A DNA stretch of 64,000 bases from Prorocentrum cordatum (taxonomy: Eukaryota; Sar; Dinophyceae; Prorocentrales; Prorocentraceae), in NCBI GenBank assembly GCA_963575745.1, contig CAUYUJ010001337.1:124001-188000 (forward strand), in the 5' to 3' direction. Both the position numbers and the translations under genes were made by a program. Below, piece by piece: positions 33,015-44,265 of the stretch (position 1 is its first letter; each line of letters starts with the position of its first letter). The notes below the pieces were generated by a model. That model was not told the DNA's origin and did not search any database. It worked only from the letters and a program-made list of their open reading frames with translations.

Positions 33015-34890
33015 CGCGGCGGGCGGGGGTTCCACTGGGACGCTGGGGTACGCTGGGGAATGGGGGGGATGGGGGGCGGGGACGGGCGCGCGCCGTGCGA
33101 CGCGAAATAAGATGGTCAGGGCGGAGGAGGGCATTGGGCGGAAGTACCACTGGGCCGCTGGGGAACGCTGAAGAGAGAAGGGATGGGGGGCGGGGAGGAG
33201 GGGCGCGGTGCGACGCGGAATGCAATTATCGGTGCGGAGGAGGCATTGGGCGGTGGTTCCACTGGGCCGCTGGGGAACGCTGGGGCGGGGGGGAGGGTGG
33301 CGGGGGAATGGGGGGCGGCTAGGGGCGGGGCGCGAAGTGACCTGGAATAACACGGTCGGGGTGGAAGGGTTGGGGGCATTGGGCGGAGGTTCCACTGGGC
33401 CGCCGGGGAACGCTGGGGAGAAAAGGTATGGGTGGCGTACAGGAGGGGCGTGGTGCGACGCGGAATGCAATTTTCGGCGCGGAGGAAGCATTGGGCGGTG
33501 GTTCCACTGGGCCGCTAGGGAACGCTGGGGCGGGGGGGGTGGCGGGGGAAGGGGGGGGGGTGCGGCGGGGCGGGGCGCGAAGTGACCTGGAATAACACGG
33601 TCGGCGTGGAGGGGTGGGGGCATTGGGCGGAGGTCTTTGGGCCGATGAACGTTGGGGTGGGGGGCGTGGGAAGGGAGGGGCGGGGAATGAGGGGAAAAGT
33701 GCGGCGGGACGCTGAGAAGGGTGGGACAGCGGGGGGGCGGCGGGGAGGGGGAGGGCGCGGTGCGACGCGGAATATCATGGTCTGTGCGGAACGGGCACTG
33801 GACAGACGGTTTCCATTGGGCCGCTGGAAACGCTGAGGAGGGGTAGAGGAGGGGGCGGGGGCGGGGCGGGGGCCCCCCGGTTGCGACGCTGAATTGAAAA
33901 CGGTAGGGGCGGAGGGGGCGCTGGGCGGAAGTTCCACTGGGCCGCTGGGGTACGCTGGGGAATGGGGGGGATTGGGGGCGGGGACGGGCGCGCGCCGTGC
34001 GACGCGAAATAAGATGGTCAGGGCGTAGGAGGGCATTGGGCGGAAGTTCCACTGGGCCGCTGGGGAACGCTGAAGAGAGAAGGGATGGGGGGCGGGGAGG
34101 AGGGGCGCGGTGCGACGCGGAATGCAACTATCGGTGCGGAGGAGGCATTGGGCGGTGGTTCCACTGGGCCGCTTTGGGAAACGCTGGGGAGGGGGAGAGG
34201 GTGGCGGGGGAAGGGGGGGGGTGCGGCGGGGCGGGGCGCGACGTGACCTGGAATAACACGGTCGGGGTGGAAGGCTTGGGGGCATTGGGCGGAGGTTCCC
34301 TTGGGCCGCTGAAAGCTGGGGTGGGGGGCGTGGGAAGGGAGGGGCGGGGAATGAGGGGAAAGGTGCGGCGGGACGCTGAGAAGGGTGGGACAGCGGGGGG
34401 GCGGCGGGGAGGGGGAGGGCGCGGTGCGACGCGGAATATAATGGTCGGTGCGGAACGGGCACTGGACAGAGGTTCCACTGGGCCGCTGGGAAACGCTGGG
34501 GACGGGTAGGAGGGGGGCGGGGACGGGGCGGGGGCGCGGTGCGACGCTGAATAAAACGGTCGGGGCGGAGGGGGCGCTGGGCGGAAGTTCCACTGGGCCG
34601 CTGGGGTACGCTGGGGAGGGGCAGGAGGGGGGCAGTGAGGGGGGGGCGAGTTGCGACGCGGAATAGACCTGTTGGGGCGGAGGGGGCGTTGTGCAAAGGT
34701 TTCATTGGGCCTCTGGAGAACGCTGGGGAGGGGTAGGGGGGCGGGGAGGAGGGGGCGGCGACGCGGAATAAAATGGTCGGGGCGGAGGGGGCATTGAGCG
34801 GAGGTTCCATTGGGCCGCTGGGGAACGCTGGGGGGGGGGGGATAGGAGAGACGCGGTGAGGTGTGGGTGCGGTGCGACGCGGAATAAAAT
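33015..34890 (+). repeat. Satellite array, ~15 monomers of ~115-180 bp, with a ~907-bp higher-order unit
   Basis: Each monomer contains a GTGCGACGCGGAATA-like word, GGTCGGGGCGGAGG, GGGCGGAGGTTCCACTGGGC and CGCTGGGGAACGCTGGGGA, followed by a G-rich spacer of variable length. The block from about 33030 to 33300 is repeated almost exactly at about 33937-34207, giving a higher-order period near 907 bp. The array begins about 100 bp after the 3' end of Helitron copy 2. Confidence 0.88.
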
Positions 34891-34904
34891 GGTCGGAGCT
34901 CTAG

Positions 34905-35970
34905 ACACCTTGTGCAAGATAATAGTGAGGATGTCCCTGGCGAAACGCTTGTTTTATATAGATTCGCTGAGGTTGTCTCAGGCGAAATGCTGGTTTTACA
35001 AAGTTGGGGGTCTCGTCGAGGGCCATATTTTACAAGACGTCGCAGGCGAACTGCTTGTTTTCACGTGCCCATGTCGCCCAGGGGGGTATCTAACATGGCT
35101 GTCCCTAGCTGGGGCCCTAGACGACCGCATGTTAGATATCCCCTCTGGGTGGGCGTGAACCAAGTGTTTTCGCGTGTCCATGTTCCCTGTCAGTTAGCTC
35201 TGGGGCAGCTGCTATGTGCTCAGGCAGCTCGAGCTGAAGATCCAGATCAGTTCGGTCAGTATTCGGATGATAAGGGGGACCGGATCTACAACGCTATGGA
35301 ACACAATCGCAGTACGGCACATCGCAATTCAGCATGGCGCAGCAGTGCACAGCCCTCGGCACGGTACATCAAGATCGATACATTCAGCATTGCAGTTGCC
35401 CGTCGCCCACTAAGGTGATTTTGAAACCGTTGCCAGGCCTTACATTCTGTATTGGTTTCCGGCTTCGTGGGTCGATCATACTAGTTGTGTCCCATTGTCC
35501 CCAGTGCCATGTTGGGGGTGGACCAGCGACATGTTTCATAGATGGGTAACGATGAAAGAGTTGGCCGGCCGATCTTTTTTTTTTCTGAGGACGTCCCGAG
35601 CGAAACGATTATTTTCATAATTCCGGGACCACGTCTTGGTAGAAGAATAGCGTCCCGTGCGTGGCCGCTCAATGAAATTGCACCCATAGGGGGATATTTA
35701 CATGAATCCGGCGGCTACTTCGCACATGGAAATACGTGCGCGGAGGGGATTTGCAACATGTGTCTGACGCCCGTGTACTTGCCACGTGCTTTTGCGTGTC
35801 CAAGCCACCCAGGCGGGTATCTAACATGGTTGTCCCGAGCTGGAACCACGTGTTTTTACGCGCCATGGCCACCATAGGGGGTATCTCACATCGTTGTCCC
35901 GAGCAGAGGCCACGTGTTGTCACGAGTCCAAGCCACAGTGGGGCATCTAGCATGGTTGTCCAGAGCGTGT
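34905..35970 (+). repeat. Degenerate minisatellite around GTATCTAACATGG / CCACGTGTTTTCACG
   Basis: Units of about 60-75 bp built from GGGGTATCTAACATGGTTGT, CCCGAGCTGG, CCACGTGTTTTCACG and a CGTCCCAGGCGAAACG-like word. They occur at 34930-35160 and again at 35570-35960, separated by unrelated sequence. No gene is recognised in 34905-36060. Confidence 0.6.
35074..35156. repeat. Imperfect inverted repeat (hairpin)
   Basis: The left arm CGCCCAGGGGGGTATCTAAC, then ATGG, is matched in reverse complement by CATGTTAGATATCCCCTCTG and GGTGGGCG, around a short GC-rich centre. Formed by two minisatellite units in opposite orientation. Confidence 0.55.
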
Positions 35971-36065
35971 GTTTTTTGTGTGCGCGGCGCAGCGCTCAGC
36001 AGCGCAGCACAGCCTCTGGCACCAGCATCGTCACCATGGGTCTACTCGGCACTGCCACTGCCCAG

Positions 36066-36191
36066 CGCTCAAGCGAGGCGCTTGGAGCCTCGCAGCTCTG
36101 AATCCCTTTCCAGGTTCGTGGGTCGACCCGCTCAAGTGAGGTGCTTGGAGCCTCGCAGCTCTAAATCCCTTTCCAGGTTCGTGGGTCGACC
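36066..36191 (+). repeat. Tandem duplication, 63-bp unit, two copies
   Basis: Both units run from CGCTCAAG through CTTGGAGCCTCGCAGCTCT and CCCTTTCCAGGTTCGTGGGT to CGACC, with three or four differences. Confidence 0.85.
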
Positions 36192-36439
36192 ATGTTTCTT
36201 CTCGAGGGTGGAGGTGTAGGTGGGGTGGTACATCGGGCGAAGAGAACTATGCACATGCACCGATCGTGGCAAGGCCCATCCTTGACCCAGGATCGGTGCA
36301 ATTGCCTTCCTGGCCAAGGTAGGAGGGCGTATGCACCGATCCTGGGCTCAGGATGGGCCTGGCCAGAGTCGGTGCATGTGCCTAGGTTTTCTCCTCAAGC
36401 ACAAGCGACCTGGCGACGAGCCATGTGGCGCAGGCTGTG

Positions 36440-36930
36440 CGGCCGCCCAGTGCACGAGGCGGCCACGCGTCGCCCCCGGGTGGGCACCCTGGCGAAGCCT
36501 CGGCGGGCCCGCCCAGCGCACGAGGCGTCGACGCAGCGCCCACGGGCGGGCACCGGGCGAACCCTCGGCGGACCCACCCGGCGCACGAGGCGCCCACCGA
36601 GCGCCCACGGGCGGGCATCCAGGCGACTTCAAGATGGGAAGAAAAAAGATTAGATCTCTAACGAAAAGAAAATTACGCAACACCGTCGAGATTTTTCAAG
36701 CCAACCAGTCCGCCAACGTTTTCGAATTACTCTTGAGCTTCGCCGGTTCGCTCCTAGGGATTCCAAAAATCCGCTGTGGCCGACGGATCCCGAGCAAGAG
36801 GCGTCCGCGGGGCGCCCAGGGGCGGGCACCGGACGAAACCTCGGCTGACGCACCCAACACGAGGCGCCCGCGAGGCGCCAACGGGCGCCCGCCGACCAGG
36901 CACCGGGCGAAAACTCGGCTGACGCATCCG
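36440..36930 (+). repeat. GC-rich ~60-bp minisatellite (two blocks)
   Basis: Units carry GCGCACGAGGCG, GCGCCCACGGGCGGGCA and CGAAACCTCGGC-like words. About three units lie at 36445-36630 and two more diverged ones at 36790-36925. Between them is AT-richer sequence with no gene. Confidence 0.65.
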
Positions 36931-37217
36931 ATCCTTTCGAAACCCTCCGCAAGAAGCCTTAAGTGCGAGCGCTGTTCTGGCTCTCTGGGGGCCTGCGAGG
37001 AGAGGTTCTTCAGCCTGTTTGGATCGTCTCGGAGTCGTTCGGCTAGCTTGGACCATCCTGGGCCATCTTGGCAGCATTCGGGGGTCATCTGGGGGCCATC
37101 ATGGGGCTGGCATGGGGCCTTCCACCCTTCCACCCAGCTGCGCGAGGCGCCCTCGCCCGCGTGGGCCAGACACAAACAGCAACTCAAATGCATCACCTGA
37201 ATTCTGCCTGCTTGCAG

Positions 37218-40200
37218 GATCTAACACACCATTGGCCCGACGGGCCGGCGAATTTCGACGTGGTCGTGCCGCTTGCTGTGTGGACCCCTTTGCAGCTGCG
37301 GGTGCCAGTGAGCGTCATGCAGAGCAGCTCGTCTAATTGTGAGTACACGTTTGAAGACCAGACCCTAAAGGTGACCTGCACCCAGGTCCAGGAGGCTTCG
37401 AGCTTCTTGCAGGACCGGGCGACGTGGTATTGTGCGGCCTGGAATTCGAGCAAGCTCAAAGAGTGCGTTGTCTCTCGGAATTTCGCTCAAAACGTCCCGC
37501 ACCACGCCGCAGGCTCATCTGTGATCGTGTCGGAGCTCACATTCAAAGCGAAGTTGGGTGGGCAGTACCGCGACATTGTCTGGCCCACAGGCCACCGAAT
37601 GTCGCCCGAGGTATTCTCCGTAGTTCCTGACCTGTCCGAGTGGTACCAGATGGACACCGACGTGGCAGCCTACGCGCAGATCTGGTCCCGAATACGTTTA
37701 TGCCAGGTGCACGCTGGGGCGTTGGCGGGCTCCACGTATACGCAGCGGATGCCGGCCCTGAAGCTTAAGTGGTACCCGGGGCAGGGGGGTCATTTCTTCG
37801 AGTGCCAATTGCAGCGACGTTCTGACGCAGACGAAGACAAGTGGATCCAGCGGGAGGACATGGTAATCTTGCGGTGCAGCACCCAGAAGGGGGAGGCGGT
37901 CTTTTACGGTCTCGTGCAGGAGAGCACAGCCAAGACCACCCAATTCAAGACGAAGATGTGCGACACGACCCGTTGCACAGGCCAACATTGCCCGTATGCG
38001 CACAGCCAGGAGGAACTCCAGGGTTGTTGTTACACAGTCAAGGTGAAGCTTTCCAACATATCTCTTGCGGCATACCTGGTTCAGAGAGGCCCAGGCCAGC
38101 TATTGAGTTTTGCAGATCCAGATGAGTCTTACAATGTTCAGTTTATCAGCGTGCCCCTTGCTGAGAAGAAGAACCTGGAGATGTTGAACAACATGGGCAT
38201 AAAAGCAGCTAACTTGAAGACGACGTCGCCCATGAACCGCTACCTGACCAGCGCACGTAGCCCAGAACAGGTACGCCAGCAGCAGGAAATGCGTCCACTT
38301 GCAAGCACCAAGCAGGTGGGGCGGTTCAAAACAGGTAATCGCTTTGAATGAATCGAGGAGTTGACCTCTCGCCAACGGCTGACGCAAGCGCAAGTGAAAC
38401 AACGGCGGTTTCGCTGGCAGAAGCCAGCAGAATGGCAGCGAAAGTTTGCGTAAGCGACCGTTGACCCCCCAATGTAGGTCAACACCGGTGTTTCCTGGTT
38501 TTCTGGATTCGCCTAGGTGGATGACGCGCTGGATGGCCACTTTTGCATCACGAGCGGGACTGGCGTGAACAAGGAGCAGCTTGAGGTCGGGCGACAACAA
38601 CTACAGTGGAGACCCATCCCAAGAAGCACCCTGCTTGCCTCCAGGGTTCCCTGGGTTTCTTGGGTTTCAAGGGTTTGCGATAGAATGCGTGACGTTCCCA
38701 CACCAAACATCGATGGACGTCTTGGGGTCTCAGCTTGTGGTCGGGCCCCTACTGTAGCTCTCGCCCTCCCTCCTGTCGAGGGGGTCAAGCGCGGCTTGCA
38801 GTGTGACTTCTCCATGGTGCAGGGCCCCCCCGGTACTGGGAAGACCACCTTCTTGGTGCGCCTTGTTGTGGCCCTTCTCAACCTGGAGACCGACAGAAGC
38901 CGGGAGCCGAGCTGGGAGCAGGCCCGAAGCAAGCGCACGCCGGCGGGGCAGCAGAAAGAGCAAGAGCCGGGGCGAATTTTGGTTTGCGCCCCGTCAAATT
39001 TCGCCGCAGACGAGATCGTGTCGCGGCTGGCCCGCAGCACCAACATCCCGCCCCGTTTCATCACGCGAGTGTACGCCCGCGCCATTGAGATGGCACACGG
39101 GAGCCGGTACAAAGGCGGTGCTTTGGTGCCCTTGGGCAAGCACTCGGACATGAGGTTCTTCGGTCGCAAGTCATGGGAGTCCTTTCCTCGCAATTCCGTC
39201 TGCAGAATGCATCCGCGTCGATTACGCGTCTGGTCACAGCTGAGGTAGCGCTGATTCGGCGACGATCAGCGTCGACCGGGGTCGATTATCGATTCAGCGT
39301 CGACTGGCGTCAGCCAGCATCGATCTGCAAGGGCCGACGGGATGTTCTGGGAGGCTCCCATGAGTTGCCGCAGAAAGGTTCGACATCAGGTCAGAATTGG
39401 AGGAATTCGGTTTGCACCACAAGACCAAACACTCGGCCGACGTCAGGCCCCTGGAGGGCCGGCTGCCGCCGGACTCGATCGACCCTGTCGCGCAGAAGCA
39501 GTACGACGAAGCGCACGAGCGCGGGGAGGTGGAAGTTTTGAGGAGGAGCAGGGTGGTTGTCACGACTTGTACCTCTGCTTTCCTTCACACGGCGCTCACG
39601 AAGGGGAAAGTGACGAAGATGACTCGCACGGTGCCCTTCGCCACGGTCATCGTGGACGAAGCTGCGCAAGCCAGCGAGCCCGACGTGGTGTTGCCGAGCC
39701 TTTTGGCGGAGGACCGCGTCGTGGTCGTTGGCGATCACAAGCAGCTTGGCCCTGTAATACCTGAGAAGAACATGTGCAAAGCGTATGTCAACGCGCTGGA
39801 AATGCCATTCATTGAAAGGATATTGAAAGGAGGTGCCGAACGAGCACGCGCGAACACCTCCTTGAACCGCCAGTACAGAATGGCTCCGACAATCAGGTCT
39901 TTTCCCTCGAAGCAGTTCTACAGTGGCATCTTGCAGGATGAACTGCCTAGGGAGCCTCCGAGCTTGCCGCGAGGCGTGTGGCCCAAGGAAAAGGAGAACG
40001 TCGTCTTTATAGACTGTCAGACCCCACATACTTTCGGCCTGGTGGTGGAAGATGGCCGGCGAAGCTCGATGTCTCCAACGTTGGTCGAGGGTAATACATC
40101 CATCAAGAACGACGGGGAGGTTTTGATCCTTGTTGAGGTTGTCTGGAGGCTCCTGAACCATAACAAAACTGACCCGTCACACATTGGAATCATCACCCCG

Positions 40201-40632
40201 TACCGAGCTCAGCAGCAGCAGATTCGCGAGAAGCTGCTTGAACGCATTGGCTACCGGGCCAAGTCTATAGCTGTTGGAACCGTGCATGCGTTGCAAGGCT
40301 CTGAACGTGATTTCATCATCCTCAGTTTTGTGCGCAGCACGTCTGAGGAGCTCGTGTCGCAAGCAGCGCTCCCGTCAGCATCTGACACAGTTGTATCGGT
40401 GGAGGAAAAGAACGTGGCGTTGCGGCAGATCTGCGAGAGCAATTTGGGTATAGTGTCGAACCCGAAGCTGCTGAACGTATCCCTCACGCGAGCCAGGCAT
40501 GGCCTGGCCTGCATCGGCAACAAGGCTGTTCTGTCGATGGGATCGACTGATTTTTTCGACCTGATCGAGGACCTGTCTGAGCGCAAGTGCGTCTTGAGCC
40601 AGAAGCAGTTTATGAACAGGCCGAGGCCGTAG
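37218..40632 (+). CDS. CCCH-finger UPF1-like SF1 RNA helicase (three visible exons, 5' incomplete)
   Basis: Exons 37218-38315, 38517-39162 and 39374-40632 join in frame to 1,000 codons plus TAG. The first visible exon follows CTTGCAG; the start of the gene is probably upstream. A CCCH zinc finger (C-x4-C-x4-C-x3-H, CDTTRCTGQHCPYAH) lies near residue 247. The SF1 motifs are complete: QGPPGTGKTT (I), LVCAPSNFAADE (Ia), VIVDEAAQAS (II), VVVGDHKQLGPV (III), LNRQYRMAP (IV), GTVHALQGSE (V) and NVSLTRARHGL (VI). The protein should be an ATP-dependent RNA/DNA helicase of the UPF1/ZNFX1/HELZ group, likely acting in RNA metabolism. All catalytic residues are present, so the gene looks intact. A 155-bp inverted-repeat element lies in frame between the N-terminal part and the Walker A segment; whether it is translated or spliced is unclear. 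Confidence 0.85.
38316..38516 (+). other. Intron 1 of the helicase gene, flanked by AGGTGG direct repeats
   Basis: Phase 0, 201 bp, GT...AG. Both junctions read AG|GTGG (AGCAGGTGGGG and CCTAGGTGGATG), so six identical bases occur at the donor and just after the acceptor. This is expected if the intron arrived as an insertion that duplicated its target. In-frame stops inside support removal. Confidence 0.75.
38602..38756 (+). mobile_element. Introner-like/MITE-like element E1 inside the helicase gene
   Basis: Bounded by TACAGTGGAGACC and GGCCCCTACTGTA (reverse complement TACAGTAGGGGCC; 11 of 13 match). A 38-bp core, from GCGTGACGTTCCCA through ATCGATGGACGTC to TTGGGGTCTCAG, is shared with element E2 at 40948. 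The frame stays open across it, adding about 50 residues between VGRQQLQ and ALALPPVEG just before the Walker A motif. The ends offer GT (in CAGTGG) and AG (TGTAG), but that pair does not keep frame. Confidence 0.65.
39163..39373 (+). other. Intron 2 of the helicase gene
   Basis: Phase 1, 211 bp: TTCTTCG|GTCGCA ... GCCGCAG|AAAGG. Splicing joins MRFFE to RFDIRSELEEFG and restores the helicase frame, which is otherwise closed by stops. Confidence 0.75.
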
Positions 40633-40947
40633 TCTGTCCTGCGCAGAGAACCTGTGTGCTCATCGCGGTGCTCCTGCTCCTGTCAGGCTTCGCTGGAGCG
40701 GTGAGCTCTGGCGCGGTGCACTCGGCAACTAGTGTTTTCGATCGTAGGTCGCCGATCGGCGATGTTGCGCGCGGGAACAGTGTGGCTTTGGGAAGGAAGT
40801 CGTGGGCGCATGTTTCTGAATTTCTTGTACCGTCGGCCGATCTCCAGAGAGTGTCTGCACCAAGAAGTTCCCGTTCACCCTCCTTGGTAGTTAACGGGTC
40901 CGCGCCTCCAGGTCTCGTCCCAGCGGGCCCTCGTGGGCGCCCCGTGG

Positions 40948-41116
40948 TACAGTGGAGACCCGGGACAAGGAAGACCCTCGGTGCCGCGGGTTTTTTGCGG
41001 CGATGGTTTTTTTGGGGTGGAAGGCGTGAGGTTCCCATGCCAAAATCGATGGAAGTCCTGGGGTCTCAGGGTTGGGTTTCATGTGGAAGGTTTCTGGTGG
41101 ACTGGCCTCCACTGTA
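40948..41116 (+). mobile_element. Introner-like/MITE-like element E2
   Basis: 169 bp with ends TACAGTGGAGACC and GGCCTCCACTGTA (reverse complement TACAGTGGAGGCC; 12 of 13 match). Shares the GGTTCCCA / ATCGATGGAAGTC / CTGGGGTCTCAG core with E1. It lies 315 bp after the helicase stop, in sequence without a recognised gene. Confidence 0.65.
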
Positions 41117-41590
41117 CATAGCTTGCGCCACAAAGGGCCTTGCCTTTGAGGATCGAACTGAATCCCCTTCTCTTCCTCGGCGGATGGGCTGCGGAAGTAA
41201 AACAATGCCGCCTCCGCCAGCGGAAGCTGGCGGAAGGGCGGCGGAAGGGCGGCGGAGGGTGGCGGAAGTAAAGAAGGCGCCCCCAAGAGATGACAACATT
41301 TTAGGTTTCAGGGTTTCCGGAATCCGCTATATCTTGCACCACGCAGCTCGCAACATGATAATTGCATCACACGTTTTGGGTCACACACATTCCCCAACCA
41401 GCGCGTGGGGTTCTTTTTTGCGTGCGAAGGTAACTGAGCTCCAGTGTCGGTCTGACCGGCTTGTGGCCACCGGTCGCCGCCGTCCGTCGCCGCTATTAAG
41501 TGGGCCCCAGTGTCGATCCCGCTGGCTTGTTGCCGCCCGTTGCCGCCGTTGGCAATCGCCGTAATTGGGCCCTGGTATCGGTCCGGCCGG
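41117..41590. other. Unannotated interval
   Basis: Includes a short GGCGGAAGGGCGGCGGA repeat (41210-41270) and two similar GGTCGCCGCCGT-type segments (41450-41560). No gene recognised. Confidence 0.4.
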
Positions 41591-42075
41591 CTTGCATGGT
41601 TTATACAGCTTTTCATAGTTTTGTATAGTTTCGCGCCGCTTTGCATTGCTTTGCGTTGCTATGCATTGCAATGCATGTATTTGGTTTGCTTTGCATTGCT
41701 TTGTGTTGCGTTGGTTTGTTTTGCTTTGCATTGATTTTCATTGCCTTGCGTTGCCCTTCATTGCTTCACACTGCCTCGCATCGATTTGCATTGCTTTTCA
41801 GTGCAATGCATTGCATTGCGTTGCAATGCGTTGCAATGCACTGGTTTGCATTGAATTGCAATGCAATGCAGTGCTTTTCAGTGTTTTGCATGTCTTTGCA
41901 TTGCTTTCAATTGGCTTGCACTGCCTTGAGTTGCTTTGCCGTGCGTTACATGGTTTCGCATTGGCGTGCGTTGCTTTGCATTGCCTTGCTTTGCATTTCA
42001 CTGCTTTGGGTTGCGTTGCAGTACTTTTGCATTGCGTTGCATTGGTTTGCGGTGCGTTGCATTGCTTCGCGCCAC
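41590..42075 (+). repeat. TTGCATTGC-type microsatellite-like array
   Basis: Nearly 490 bp of degenerate 5-10-bp units, TTGCATTGCT, TTGCGTTGC and TTTGCATTG. Frames rich in Cys, Phe, Ala and Leu across it are artefacts of the repeat. Confidence 0.85.
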
Positions 42076-42799
42076 ATAGAATGTTTGCACCACATGGATT
42101 GAACCAGCTAGATTGCACCACATTGGTTGCACCACCTAGATTGCACAGCATAAGCTGCAAGAACTCACTGTTTCGGGTCATCGCTCGCTAATTTACTTAT
42201 TCTACAGAATATCAAACACTCTGCCCCGGGATCTCCCCTGCCGAGACAAGGTTTGACGGCCACCCTCCGCGTAGAGTTCTCCAGATCGGCTCGAATGGCT
42301 TATGCTATTCCGTTGACCCTCAGAAGATGAACTTCCAATTTCGTATTCGTTGTCTGCGGCGTCCTGTCGTGCCACCCGCGTGTAGTTTTCTCTAGTTTCT
42401 CCCGCTCTTCCTCTGTGTCTGTTGTGGCGCCTTCTCGGGTTTCTGGGTGCTTGGTGTATTCCTCTGAGGGCTTGCATGGGTCTCTCGGAGGCATGTTGGG
42501 CGTCTGGGGGGGCATCTCGTGGGGGGATGGCTCCCGGGACCCTAAAGAGCTTGCCCTCGTGGGCCTCCTGAGGTAGTCTTGGAGACCTCTTTGGCTATCT
42601 CTGGCCTTCTCGGGGGCCTCCTCGGCACTCTGACTCTACTCCTTGGCACCCCCATGCCGAGACAAGCAAGACTTGATGACCCCCCCCTCCCAGGTACAGA
42701 CCTTCCCACACGTATTTTGCACGAGCGCTCTTCCAACATATCAAATCACACCTGTACGATCGCCCTTCGGATGAAAAGGACTGTGTGTGGGGGAACCAA

Positions 42800-43170
42800 C
42801 TGATGACAATCGCGATGGGACACCATCGGGACACCCTGGGGACAAATAAATGCCACCATTGGGACACCCTCAGGACACCATCGGAACACCATCGGGACAC
42901 CATTGTGATCCATCCGTCCACTACAGGTCTCAAGTTCGATCGCACGATCGATCTCGCTATCGATTTCATCATCGTGATCGATATCACTGCCGTTCTCACC
43001 GTCGATCTCACGATCTGCCTCCACGGGCCTCCACGGGACAGCGCGGGACACCGCGCCACGAGACACCACGGGATCTCATTTTCGATTTCATTTATCGATC
43101 TCACTGTCGACCTCACTACCGTTTCCACGATCGATCTCACCCAATCGATTTCACTAGCGAGCTTCCACGG
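42800..43170 (+). repeat. GGGACACCATC and ATCGATCTCAC short tandem repeats
   Basis: An 11-bp GGGACACCATC-type array (42815-42905) passes into a degenerate 12-bp ATCGATCTCACT-type array (42935-43160), interrupted by CCACGGGACA-type units. The second array is the reverse complement of the GTGAGATCGATC array at 58780-58990. The 42200-42800 stretch before it holds GGCC-CTTGG-type units and no gene. Confidence 0.7.
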
Positions 43171-43289
43171 GTCACCACGGGGTCACCGCAGGACGCGCCG
43201 CGTCACGGCATGCCACGGGGCATTGGCAGGACACTCCGGGGCCACCGTTGGCCAACCGGTGGGAAGAGACACATTGATCTTGGTTTCTC

Positions 43290-43450
43290 AGAGGAGGAAA
43301 AGGTGCCCATACCGCTACATTTCGGCCGTTTTCCGATTTTGAGGCCCCCTGGGAGGTTCTTGTCGCCACCGCTACATTCGCCTCGAAATATTGGAGAGGC
43401 CCGGAGAGTAGCGATATCGGTATTTCTTGCTTTCCCCAGCATTGAGCCAG
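43290..43450 (+). repeat. Short dispersed repeat (SINE-sized), copy 1
   Basis: Shares CAGAGGAGGAA, CCTGGGAGG, TCGCCACCGC, TTCGCCTCG and GAGAGGCCCGGAGAG-like words, in the same order, with copies at about 56345-56485, 56775-56885 and 58110-58210. No coding capacity. Confidence 0.55.
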
Positions 43451-44265
43451 TTTCGCCTTGGCCAAGGTGGGATCATTCTTGCCGCCTCGCCCGCACGCGC
43501 GACACGAAGCCGAAACCGAGTTCCCGTTGGGGGCTCTCCGTTCCTTCGCGATCTCACCTCCCAATCTCCGATCATCCCAGTCAATCCCTTTATTGACCCC
43601 TCCACGCAATCACCCCTGTCGAATGATCTTTGTGGGTAACGTGCTCGATGTGATAGCCTACCCACATCAGACAACATACTGCGGAAGACATTCTCGCGCA
43701 CATGTCAAATTCATGTCAATTCTGCGGTCCTCTAGTTGCGCTTAAATACACCATACCGCGTTCACCTCTAGTACGTACATATTTGGTTTCTGTGGGCGAG
43801 CATTCGCGGAAGTCACAAGGATGCACTCTCTCATTGAAGACCATGCGTGTCACTCGCGCAATTCTGCGCGCACAATTCATCATCACTCTTATGTGTACCA
43901 TCGATATCATCATCGCAAGCGGCATCATTGCCATCGTCATCATCGTCGCCCTTGTCACCACCATCGTCGCGGTCGTCATAATCATCACCGTCGTCGTCAG
44001 CGTTACCAACCTTTGTCGTCGCCCTCGTCACCACGTCTGCATCGGTCGTCAGTGCCGTCGTGGCCATCATGACTCGCCCGCTTGAGTCAAGGATCTGCGT
44101 GATAAGTGATTGCGTCATTGCGCCAGCTGGGTTCTTGCCAACACCTTGCGGGTGGGTTGGTGGAACATGTGTTGGAGCATTGACGCTGTCGAGTTCAACA
44201 TTCTCCAGCAAACAACAATTACGCCACATATATTGGCACACGTGGATTGCGTGCCGATGTACCAA
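43451..44265. other. Noncoding interval with CATCGT patch
   Basis: Imperfect CATCGTCATCATCGTCG microsatellite at 43905-44070. Remaining sequence shows no recognisable gene. Confidence 0.4.

Noticed and set aside
38605-38757. Element E1 as a normal GT-AG intron
   Set aside because: Donor GT is in phase 2 and the TGTAG acceptor in phase 1, so splicing them breaks the helicase frame; left as unresolved.
41117-41180. Possible tRNA-like GATCGAACTGAATCCCC stretch
   Set aside because: No acceptor stem or anticodon arm could be folded around it.
40587-41564. 325-codon plus-strand frame starting inside the end of the helicase gene
   Set aside because: Different frame from the helicase, crosses the E2 element and low-complexity sequence, no recognisable domain.
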